A stretch of 64,000 bases of DNA from Sulfitobacter faviae (GTDB lineage Bacteria > Pseudomonadota > Alphaproteobacteria > Rhodobacterales > Rhodobacteraceae). Where the stretch lies: the NCBI RefSeq assembly GCF_029870955.1, contig NZ_PGFQ01000002.1, forward strand, positions 150,827 to 214,826. The letters run 5' to 3'. Shown piece by piece: positions 56,852 to 64,000 of the stretch. The position numbers were made by a program, and so were the translations under genes. The first letter of the stretch is position 1. Every line of letters starts with the position of its first letter. The notes beneath the pieces were generated by a model, which was not told where the DNA came from, did no database searches, and was given only the letters and a program-made list of their open reading frames with translations.

Positions 56852-57940
56852 ATGAAATTGAAATCAACCCTTGCCGGTCTGGCACTCTGCGCGGGCGTTG
56901 CCACGCAGGCCGCGGCCCAAGACAGCTGGACCATGACCACCACATGGCCCACTTCGCTGGAACTGATCGAGATCGACAAGCATTTCGTCGATCTTGCCAA
57001 CAAGCTGACCGGCGACGACCTGACAATCGAATTCTTCGAAGGTGGCTCCCTCGTGCCCGCGGGCGAAGTGTTCGGCGCGGTTGAATCCAACACCGTGCAG
57101 GCTGGCGCGGACTGGCCCGGTTACTGGGCGGGCCGCAACTCTGCCTTCTCGCCGCTGGCGACCACGGCGAGCCTGTTCAACGCGGTCGACTACGTCAACT
57201 GGATCGAGCAATGGGGCGGCAAAGAGCTTTATAACGAGATCTACGGCAAGTTCGGCATGGTCTATCTGCCCTACGGCGTGACCAACAACGAATCCGGCTT
57301 CCGCACCAACGAGCAAATCGTCACGCTGGAAGACCTCAAGGGCAAGCGTCTGCGCCTGTCGGGTCTGGAGCAGGGCCGTCTGTTGGAGAAACTGGGCGGG
57401 TCGCAGGTCTCTATGGCCGGTGGCGAAATCTATCAATCGCTTGAGCGCGGCGTGATCGATGGCGCGGAATTCTCGACCCCGAACGTCGACTTCTCGGGCG
57501 GTTTCCAGCAGGTCACCAAATACTGGGCGACACCGGGCTGGCACCAGTCCGCCTCGATCTTCGGTGTGATGATCAACAAAGGCGCATGGGACGCCCTGTC
57601 CGACGAGACCCGCGAAGCGCTTGAGATTGCAGCGCAGGCCAACCTCGTTTGGTCGCTGTCTTTCACCGAGAAGCGCGCGACCGAAGCGTACCAGCAGTTC
57701 CTCGACGCGGGCATCGAAATCAACCGCTACGATGACGAGACGCTGACCAAGGTTCAGGAGATGGCCAACGAGACCATCGAAGAGACCGCCTGCGAGAACC
57801 CCGATTCCGCAAAGGTTTACCTGAGCCAGCTGGAATATCTGAACGACTACGCGAAATGGCGTGACGCTTCGGCGCCGTTCAACCTTGGCCGCACACCGAA
57901 TGGTCCGGACATCGAGAAGATCCGCGCCTGCGCGGAGTGA
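56852..57940 (+). CDS. TRAP transporter solute-binding protein DctP (system 2), Sec-exported
   Basis: A 362-residue binding protein with a Sec signal (MKLKSTLAGLALCAGVATQA, cleavage near AAAQD). The mature part begins SWTMTTTWPTSLELIEIDKH, the same TTWP start as system 1. The carboxylate-binding Arg is in GKRLRLSGLEQGRLLEKLGG, and the FSTPNVDFSGGFQQVTKYW segment is typical of this branch. GGAGGAGAGAG is a strong ribosome site. It is the last gene of the dctQMP operon and ends before an intrinsic terminator. Confidence 0.93.
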   Translation: MKLKSTLAGLALCAGVATQAAAQDSWTMTTTWPTSLELIEIDKHFVDLANKLTGDDLTIEFFEGGSLVPAGEVFGAVESNTVQAGADWPGYWAGRNSAFSPLATTASLFNAVDYVNWIEQWGGKELYNEIYGKFGMVYLPYGVTNNESGFRTNEQIVTLEDLKGKRLRLSGLEQGRLLEKLGGSQVSMAGGEIYQSLERGVIDGAEFSTPNVDFSGGFQQVTKYWATPGWHQSASIFGVMINKGAWDALSDETREALEIAAQANLVWSLSFTEKRATEAYQQFLDAGIEINRYDDETLTKVQEMANETIEETACENPDSAKVYLSQLEYLNDYAKWRDASAPFNLGRTPNGPDIEKIRACAE

Positions 57941-57965
57941 TTTGAGAAGTCAGGTTTAAACGGAT

Positions 57966-57992
57966 AGGCCCGCCAAATGGCGGGCCTTTTTT
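57966..57992 (+). terminator. Rho-independent terminator after dctP (system 2)
   Basis: AGGCCCGCC (57966-57974), loop AAAT, GGCGGGCCT (57979-57987) and a T6 tail. It begins 26 bp after the stop codon. Confidence 0.92.
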
Positions 57993-58013
57993 CCGTTTGG
58001 GGAAGAAGATCGA

Positions 58014-58147
58014 GGGCCATCGCCTGCCCGCGGGTCGGCGATCAAACGCTAGATGCTGCCACTTTATCCCTCAGCCATGATGTACCTTCGCGAGGTTGCA
58101 CCCAGCCTCACCAAATCGCCTACCCGGGGGCGGGCAGGCGATGGCCC
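58014..58147. repeat. REP-like palindromic intergenic element B
   Basis: A 134-bp element with perfect 18-bp terminal inverted repeats, GGGCCATCGCCTGCCCGC (58014-58031) and GCGGGCAGGCGATGGCCC (58130-58147). Each end forms an ATCGCC...GGCGAT hairpin. Shared words with element A include GGCGATC(A/G)AAC after the left hairpin, TTCGCGA in the right half and AAATCGCC before the right hairpin. The loops differ, so the stem pairs have co-varied, as in REP families. Confidence 0.75.
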
Positions 58148-58189
58148 GGCGCCTGCGGCTTGATTCTGGGCCAGCGGCAAAATCGGCCC

Positions 58190-58923
58190 CTACCCCTCGA
58201 CCCGTTTCAGGAACCGCTGCAACCGCGCATCCTTCGCCGCGCCAAAAATCTCCGACGGCGCTCCGCTCTCAACAATTTTCCCGCCGTCCATAAAGATCAC
58301 CCGATCCGCGATCTCGCGGGCGAACTGCATCTCATGGGTCACGATCAGCATGGTCTGCTTGCGCTCCGCCACCGCGCGCATCAGGTCGAGCACCTCCCCC
58401 ACCCATTCCGGATCGAGCGCCGAGGTCGGCTCGTCGAACAACATCAGTTCCGCCCCGAGCGCCATGGCGCGACCGATGCCAACACGCTGTTGCTGCCCAC
58501 CGGACAACGCCGCCGGAAAACTGTCGGCCTTATCGGCCAAGCCGGTCTCAGCCAGAACCGAGAGCGCGCGTTCTTCGGCCTCGGCCTTGGGCCGTTTCTG
58601 CACCGTGACGAGCGCTTCCATGATGTTCTCTTTCGCCGTCTTGTTGGCGAAAAGCGCGTAGTTCTGGAACACCATCGCCGTCCGACGCCGCAGCGCTAAA
58701 ATATCCGCCTTGCGCGCCTTGGCGGCATCGACGGTCACGTCGCCGATGCGAATGACCCCTCTTGCGGCACGTCGAGGAAATTGAGGCAGCGCAGCAGGGT
58801 CGACTTGCCGGTGCCCGAGGGGCCAATCACGACCACCCGCTCGCCCTCGGCAATCTGCAAATCAATGCCGTTCAGAACCGGCGCGCCGCCGAAATCTTTG
58901 GTCAGGCCAGTGATATCAATCAT
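58190..58923 (-). CDS. Amino-acid ABC transporter ATP-binding protein
   Basis: A 244-residue ATPase of the polar amino-acid uptake type, after adding one base in the CCCC run at 58756-58759. Walker A is [20 protein letters not shown], the Q-loop is [20 protein letters not shown], the signature is [17 protein letters not shown], Walker B is [13 protein letters not shown] and the switch His is in [10 protein letters not shown]. It overlaps the permease stop by 4 bp. The operon order is binding protein, permease, ATPase. Confidence 0.92.
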
Positions 58924-59593
58924 CGCACGAACGCCTTATTCAGATAGGTTTCAAGCCGCTTTTGCACTTGGCTTAACGCTTCGACGATGACCCAATAGAT
59001 CATGGCGACCACGAGATAGGCCTCGAAATAAAGGAAGCTCCCTGCGGCTTCTTTCTGGGCCGCGCCATCATCTCGGTCACGCCGAGGGTAAAGGCGAGCG
59101 ACGTGCCTTTGATCATGTCGATGAAATAATTCACCAGCGTCGGCGCGGCGATCCGGGCGGCCTGTGGCAGGATGATCCGCCACATCATCTGACCTTGGGT
59201 CATGCCGATGGACTGGGCCCCCTCCCATTGGCTGCGGTCCACCCCCATGATCGCGGCGCGGATGCTCTCGGCCATATAGGCTGCAAAATGCAGGGTCAGC
59301 CCCATGATGGCGGCAGTCACGCCGCTGATATTGGTCAGGAACGACAGCACCTGCGGCAGACCGAAGTAGAAAAGGAACAGTTGCACCAACAGCGGCGTGC
59401 CGCGAAAGAAACTGATGAAAACGATCACGAACCAGTCGAGCACGGGCACTTTCACAACCCGTTCAACCGCCAAAAGCGAGGCGAGGATGAGTGCGAACAC
59501 CATCCCCGCCACCGCCATGAACAAGGTCAGCGGTACGTAGCCCAATATGACGGGCACCAGCCCCAGCATGTAGTCAAGGTCTAGCGCCCGCAT
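58920..59593 (-). CDS. Amino-acid ABC transporter permease
   Basis: A HisM/GlnP-type membrane subunit, 224 residues after adding one base near the CC at 59060-59061 (junction reads TEMMARAQKEAAG). [39 protein letters not shown] and the EAA loop [20 protein letters not shown] identify the family. Three base pairs separate it from the binding-protein gene. It transports a polar amino acid, possibly cystine, given the FliY-like binding protein. Confidence 0.9.
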
Positions 59594-59596
59594 GGG

Positions 59597-60355
59597 TTAC
59601 TCCGCTTTGGTGATGTCTGTGCCGAACCACTTGTCCGAGATTTCGGCCAGTGTACCGTCTTCGCGCAGGGATTCCAGCGCAGTGTCGACACGGTCACGCA
59701 GCGCGCGGCCTTCGTCATTGTCTTGGAACGGCAGGGCGTTGCGGATCTCAGAGAAGGGCTTGCCCGCCAGTTGCAGCGGCAGGGGGCTTTCCTGAATAAG
59801 CTGCGCCGAAGAAACCCGGTCCATCACAAAGGCATCGACCCGGCCAAGCGCGGTATCTTGGGCGATGTTGGACTCATAGGTCTTGATCTCGATCTCATCG
59901 GCGAAGGCAAGTTCGTTCAAAAGCTGCTCGAAGTTCGACCCAAGGTTCACCGCCACGGTTTTGCCGCGCAGGTCTTCGACGCCGCCGATCTCTTCGTTGC
60001 CCTCTTTGGTCACGACCTGCGCACCGTCAAAGACATAAGGCGCGGTAAAGGCGAATTTTTCCTGACGCTCGGGCGTGATGGTGATCTGGTTGGCGATCGT
60101 ATCAATGCGGCCTGCGTCCAGCGCGCCGATCAGGCCGGAGAAGGCCATGGTCTCGAACTCGACCTCGAAACCCGCCTCTTCGCCGACGGCGTTCATGACA
60201 TCGACTTCAAAACCCTGAAGTACGTCCTGCTTCACGAAGGTGAAGGGGAAATAGCCGCCCGACATGCCGACGCGGAGCGTGTCATTGTCTTGGGCAAAGG
60301 CTGCGGTGCCGGTGACCGCGGCGAGCGCGGTTGCGGTAACGATCTGTTTCAGCAT
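59597..60355 (-). CDS. Amino-acid ABC transporter substrate-binding protein
   Basis: A 252-residue periplasmic protein of the SBP_bac_3 family. A Sec signal ends at GTAAFAQ (residues 15-21). LRVGMSGGYFPFTFVKQD, QGFEVDVMNAVGEEAGFEVE and IDTIANQITITPERQEKFAF line the ligand cleft. The PFTF and NQITIT segments resemble cystine/FliY-like binders more than glutamate or arginine binders; that is a weak inference. It is the first gene of the operon. The GGAG before ATG 60355 is well placed. Confidence 0.9.
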   Translation of the reverse strand: MLKQIVTATALAAVTGTAAFAQDNDTLRVGMSGGYFPFTFVKQDVLQGFEVDVMNAVGEEAGFEVEFETMAFSGLIGALDAGRIDTIANQITITPERQEKFAFTAPYVFDGAQVVTKEGNEEIGGVEDLRGKTVAVNLGSNFEQLLNELAFADEIEIKTYESNIAQDTALGRVDAFVMDRVSSAQLIQESPLPLQLAGKPFSEIRNALPFQDNDEGRALRDRVDTALESLREDGTLAEISDKWFGTDITKAE

Positions 60356-60600
60356 TGAATTTACTCCTCTAACGCTTGCGCTTCAGATGTCACCGGGCGC
60401 CGCCCGCTTCAACACCGTCGCTGAAACAGGAACGTTTGACGGGCAGGATCGGTTCAGATGGAATAACGGGTTTAGGGGAGTGACCCCGGCAGGGACATCC
60501 TCCCCACTACAGCGCCCGTGACAGAATGGTATTCTGCGAATCTGAAGAAGATTCCCCACATGCGGAACAGATATGCGCGTTTCGCATAGCTTTAACTCGG
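60356..60600. promoter_or_regulatory. Promoter region of the amino-acid ABC operon with inverted repeats
   Basis: This 245-bp stretch separates the regulator stop from the ABC binding-protein gene. It contains TATGCG-N5-CGCATA (60572-60588). Just left of that is a GAATCT...AGATTC element (60538-60553: GAATCTGAAGAAGATTC) followed by ATGCGGAAC, which together look like operator half-sites. No coding sequence is seen. Confidence 0.45.
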
Positions 60601-61955
60601 TCAAAGCGTCTCGATATCCAACCCTTCGGCAGCCCAAGCGGCGAGCTTGCGGTCGACGGTTTTGCGCGACACGCCCAAGCGGCGCGCGGCCTCGGCTCGG
60701 TTGCCGTTCGACAGATCAAGGATGTGCAGCATATGGCGCTGCGTGACCAGTTCGAGATCTTCGATCGCCCGTGGCCCATCGACCGCGCCATGGCCCGCAA
60801 AGGCTTCGGGCAGACTGCCGAGGATCACCGAGCGTTCGATCAGATTGCGCAATTCGCGCACATTTCCGGGCCAGTCGTAACGGCGCAGTTTCAGCAAAGT
60901 CTCCGCATCCAAACGCAGCGCGGGCATGCCAAGCGCGGTCGAAAACTGCTGCATGAACATCGCCGCCAGTTCGACGATATCCTCAGACCGGTCCTTGAGC
61001 GGCGGCATCGCGACCTCGACCACATTCATGCGGTGGTAGAGGTCGGCGCGGAAACGCCCCTCTTCCACCGCCTTGGGCAGGTCGGCGTTGGTGGCAAACA
61101 GGAACCGCAGGTTCAGCGGAATCTCCCGCTCTGCCCCGTCGGGCCGGATGCGCTGGTCTTCCAACACCCGCAAAAGCGCCGCCTGTAGCTGCTCCGGCAT
61201 CTGCGCCACTTCGTCCAGAAACAACGTGCCGCCGTCAGCCAAGAGGAACAGCCCCGGTTGCAGGGTCTCATTCCCCTCCACCGCGCCAAAGAGTTCGGGC
61301 ACGATCCTGTCCGGCGTGATGGCGGCGCAATTCACCGCGACGAAAGGATTGTCGGCACGGTCGGACATCTGGTGCAACTGCCGCGCGGCCAACTCCTTGC
61401 CCGTGCCGCTGGGACCGGTGAACAGCACCGGCGTCGGCACCGGGGCAAGACGGTTGAGCATGCCGCGCACCTTCGACAGCGCCTCGGACTTGCCGAGCAT
61501 TTGCACCGCCGTGCCACCCTGCAACTCCCGCCTGAGCAGGGTATTGTCACGGCGCAGGTTCTTGCGGTCCAAGGTGCGCGACACCGCGCCGAGGATTTGG
61601 TTCGCGCGGAAGGGTTTCAGCACGAAATCACTCACGCCCGCCCGGAGTGCGGCAATGGCGGTTTCAAGATCGGCATAGGCGGTGATCAGGACCGTGTCGG
61701 CGTAGAACCCCTTGCGGCGCTGTTCGACGACCCATTCCAGACCGGTCTTGCCGGGCATGACATTATCCAGCACGACCACATCGAAATGTGCCTCGTCCAA
61801 GAGCTTGGTGGCCTCCGCAGGAGAAGCCGCTTGGGCCACGCGTTTGACGCGCGCTCCAAGATCTTGGTGAGGAAATGGCGCATCCCCGGTTCATCGTCGA
61901 TCACAAGGATCGACGCACCTTCGAGCGTGCCGCCGTATTCATCGCCTGCCGCCAT
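60601..61955 (-). CDS. NtrC-like response regulator without a GAFTGA motif
   Basis: A 451-residue response regulator after one base is added at the CC at 61856-61857. Receiver: ILVIDDEPGMRHFLTKIL and phospho-acceptor Asp in VVVLDNVMPGKTG. AAA+ domain: Walker A LFTGPSGTGKELAARQLHQ, Walker B GGTLFLDEVAQMP, then RFRADLYHRMNVVEV and DWPGNVRELRNLIERS. A Fis-type HTH ends it (GNRAEAARRLGVSRKTVDRK). Where sigma-54 activators read GAFTGA this protein reads ELFGAVEGNETLQPGLF, so it probably does not contact sigma-54. It follows the formate dehydrogenase genes; no sensor kinase is in view. Confidence 0.88.
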
Positions 61956-61972
61956 GATATGCCTCTTTGGTG

Positions 61973-62098
61973 TCAGTCCAGCCGGACGTTTTCACCTGAA
62001 TAGACCTCGGCGGAGGAAAAGCCTATCTCATGCAGCCCGAAATAGGCCACGACGCCGATCACCGCGACGCCCAGAAACCCTGCCAACATGGCTTTCAT
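61973..62098 (-). CDS. 41-residue single-pass membrane protein
   Basis: A short gene with a good ribosome site (AAAGGAG, 7 bp before ATG 62098). The product has one hydrophobic helix (MLAGFLGVAVIGVVAYFGL) and a polar tail, HEIGFSSAEVYSGENVRLD. It lies 34 bp after formate dehydrogenase gamma and 17 bp before the response regulator, so it is co-transcribed. I do not recognise a family. It could be an accessory subunit of the membrane-bound dehydrogenase or a signalling peptide for the regulator. Confidence 0.65.
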   Translation of the reverse strand: MKAMLAGFLGVAVIGVVAYFGLHEIGFSSAEVYSGENVRLD

Positions 62099-62132
62099 CG
62101 CGCGACTCCTTTGATTTGAACGCCGCCGCCCG

Positions 62133-63326
62133 TCATTCTGCGGGGGTCCGTTTGTCTTGTTTGACCTCATCGAGCCAGAGCGAGTGGTGCTGTTCGCCCA
62201 ACGCTCATCGACCTCGCCATTGCCCATGGCGTCAAAGGCGCCTTCCATGCCGAGCGTCCCGATGTAGATATGGCCCAAGATCACCGCCATCATCAGAAAG
62301 CCGATGATCGCGTGCCACAGCTGGGCATATTGCATTTCGGCATGCGGCGTCAGATCGCCCTGAAGCGGACCAAAGCCTGCGGCCTCGGCCATGCCGATGT
62401 CATTGATGATGTTGAACGTATGCCCGAAAAGCTGGATCTCGAAGGGAAAGAGCAGAGACAGCCCCGAGAGCGAGACCGAGAAGCCCAGCAGGATCACGGC
62501 CCAGAAGACGATCTTTTGGCCGAAGTTAAACTTCTTGGCGGGCGGGTGTTTGTCACCGATGAAACCGCCGCCCTGTTTGATCCAGAGCCAATCCGTCTTG
62601 TTCGGGATATTGTGCCAAATCCACATGACGAAGACCATGACGAGCGCAATCATGAAGGCCCATGAGACGTTATTGTGGATGAACTTCGACCCGGTCAACA
62701 GGGTCGAGTTGAACTCATGCCCCAGCAGAGGGATGACGACCTTGCGGCCAAAAAGCGTGGCCAAGCCCGTCAGCGCGAGCAGGATGAACGAGCCAGCCAG
62801 CATCCAATGCGCGAAACGCTCAACGGCTTTGAAGCGGGTGACGGTGCGCCCGACCTTGCCGCCTTCGATACGGATCCGGCCCGCAGAAGGTAAAAGAGCA
62901 GCAGCACGGCCAGCGTCCCGGTGAGCAGCCAAGCGCCATAGGTCGCAAGTGGGCCTTCGCGGAATTGCTGCCACCACATCCCGTTGTCTTGGACAAGGAC
63001 GCGGCCCGTCTTGTTCATCGTACTCACGCGCACGGGCAATTCGTTATAGCGGATACCGCGCCACAGGTCGGGTCGGAGCGTCCGCCGAGCGGGCCAAGGC
63101 TTGGCACCGTGGCCGCATCGCCGCCCAGATGTTGCGCCTGAACCCATCGTCGATCTCTGCGCCGTTCTGACGCCGTTCGATATCGGCCAAGTTTGCGCGC
63201 CGCCGGTACTGGCGCGGTCGATGGCCGAGGGGGTCGCGTTCTCAGGCAGGCGCAGTCCTGCGCCGTGACGCTGACCGGCAGCGCGGCCAAGGCGAGAATG
63301 AAAAGAGCCATCAGGTGGCGCAGCAT
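62133..63326 (-). CDS. Formate dehydrogenase gamma subunit (cytochrome b556), with about six frameshifts
   Basis: The membrane subunit that accepts electrons from the beta subunit and passes them to quinone. A signal peptide (MLRHLMALFILALAALPVSV) and a soluble N-terminal part precede the four-helix cytochrome b domain. Haem-ligand His candidates lie in ERFAHWMLAGSF, FIHNNVSWAFMI and LWHAIIGFLMMAVILGHIYI. Six single-base deletions, always shifting in the same direction, reconcile the three frames into one protein of about 399 residues. Examples of joined pieces are GRSDPDLWRGIRYNELP, LLFYLLRGRIRIEGGKVG and the end KQDKRTPAE. Decay is unlikely given the conserved content. Confidence 0.85.
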
Positions 63327-63392
63327 GGGAAATCCCCGGCTAGACAGATATGGAGAAAAGGGACGGCCCGATCAGGCCGCCCCCGCAAGCCG

Positions 63393-63974
63393 TTACTGGC
63401 CCTTTTGCTCGTAAGCCGTGCCCCAGCCCAAGCGCCGGAGCCGAAGCCGCGCGCGACCACGCGCTCGCGGTAGATGTCCGAGACCATGTCCCCGTCACCG
63501 GCCAGCAGCGCCTTGGTCGAGCACATCTCGCGCAGATCGGCAGCTTGCCTTCCGCGATCCGGTTGCGACCGTACTTCTGGAACTCGGCTTGGGAGTGGTT
63601 CTCTTCCGGGCCGGCGCAGAAGGTGCATTTGTCCATCTTGCGCGGCTGCCGAAGTTGCGGCCTGCGGGTTGCGGCGCGCCAAAGGGGCAGGCGTAGAAGC
63701 AGTAGCCGCAGCCGATGCAGAGGTCTTTGGAGTGCGCACGATGCCGTCGTCGGTCTGGTAGAACAATCCACCGGGCAGACCGCCATGCAGGGCGCGTCCG
63801 AGCAGTGGCAGCAGGCGACGAGATCGAGCGTTCGCCCGGCTGGCCGTCCTGAATGGTCACCACGCGGCGGCGGTTGATGCCCCAAGGCACCTCGTGTTCG
63901 TTCTTACAAGCCGTGACGCAGGCGTTGCATTCGATGCAGCGCTCGGCATCGCAGAGAAACTTTGCTCTTGCCAT
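63393..63974 (-). CDS. Formate dehydrogenase iron-sulfur (beta) subunit, with about six frameshifts
   Basis: An electron-transfer subunit with four 4Fe-4S clusters. Cluster Cys groups visible across the frames are CIECNACVTACKNEH, VACCHCSDAPCMAVCPVDC, LCIGCGYCFYACPFGAPQ, KMDKCTFCAG and EMCSTKALL. It starts MARAKFLCDAERC at 63974 behind GGAG. Six deletions, all in the same direction, join the frames into about 195 residues ending near GTAYEQKGQ (stop at 63393-63395). It should pair with a molybdenum or tungsten catalytic subunit encoded just beyond the right edge. Confidence 0.85.
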
Positions 63975-63986
63975 TCTCTTGTCTCC

Positions 63987-64000
63987 TTACGCTGGCATGA
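63987..64000 (-). other. Possible 3' end of the upstream gene (formate dehydrogenase catalytic subunit?)
   Basis: A TAA on the minus strand at 63987-63989 lies 12 bp before the beta-subunit start and overlaps its ribosome site, as expected for the end of a preceding operon gene. Only 14 bases are in view, so identity is inferred from the usual alpha-beta-gamma order. Confidence 0.3.

Noticed and set aside
9628..63974. Reading the many interrupted genes as pseudogenes or a decaying region
   Set aside because: All breaks are single missing G/C in runs, in one direction, with perfect restoration of length and overlaps; true decay would be mixed.

Overview
The window is about 64 kb of GC-rich, tightly packed bacterial DNA. 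Gene content points to an alphaproteobacterium of the order Rhodobacterales, roseobacter-like: three TRAP transport systems, several FCD-type GntR regulators, a urease operon with UreD first and a small His-rich gene between ureA and ureB, an isolated DUF2793 tail-like gene and a three-subunit formate dehydrogenase. Species cannot be fixed from the sequence alone. No rRNA, tRNA, CRISPR array or prophage was seen.

Layout. (1) 1-2703, minus strand: molybdenum hydroxylase operon (2Fe-2S, FAD, Mo-pterin subunits; the last runs off the left edge). (2) 2873-3981: an IS30-family insertion sequence. (3) 4065-6082: a YgiC/YgiB-like pair and a 52-residue membrane protein. (4) 6121-9624: a beta-keto acid cleavage enzyme, an acyl-CoA dehydrogenase-like enzyme, an SDR and a LysR regulator, with a perfect 14-bp inverted repeat in the divergent promoter. 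(5) 9628-24677: a large sugar-acid catabolic region with two dehydratase families (UxaA and IlvD/Edd), DapA-like and HpcH-like aldolases, an RraA-like protein, a KGSADH-like aldehyde dehydrogenase, a 2-hydroxyacid dehydrogenase and three GntR regulators. It also carries a LarA-family racemase/epimerase homologue and all three enzymes (LarB, LarC, LarE) that build its nickel-pincer cofactor. (6) 24930-31842: a TAXI TRAP transporter, a ThDP enzyme, an FAD-linked 2-hydroxyacid oxidase and an SDR. (7) 31985-33624: a TetR regulator with an MDR oxidoreductase. (8) 33875-39005: ureD-A-(small gene)-B-C-E-F-G. (9) 39002-46058: P1 peptidase, UDP-glucose dehydrogenase, DUF2793 protein, serine/threonine dehydratase, aminotransferase, serine hydrolase. 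(10) 46133-51298: mdeR-mdeA-mdeB (methionine gamma-lyase pathway) plus an isoaspartyl peptidase. (11) 51440-57940: two DctPQM TRAP systems, with two REP-like palindromic elements. (12) 58190-60355: an amino-acid ABC transporter. (13) 60601-63974: an NtrC-like regulator, a 41-residue membrane protein, and formate dehydrogenase gamma and beta subunits.

Main biological theme. Regions 5 and 6 look like one catabolic programme for an unidentified hydroxy or sugar acid. Uptake would be by TRAP, inversion of an alpha-hydroxy centre by the nickel-pincer LarA homologue, then dehydration, aldol cleavage and oxidation. LarA, LarB, LarC and LarE are split over two transcription units 10 kb apart. A second nickel enzyme, urease, lies 10 kb further on.

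Data quality. Twenty-one genes are each broken by a single frameshift, and two more by about six each. In every case one extra G or C in a short G/C run restores the full family-length protein. This pattern indicates systematic base-calling deletions, not gene decay, so these genes are annotated as intact CDS with the break position given.
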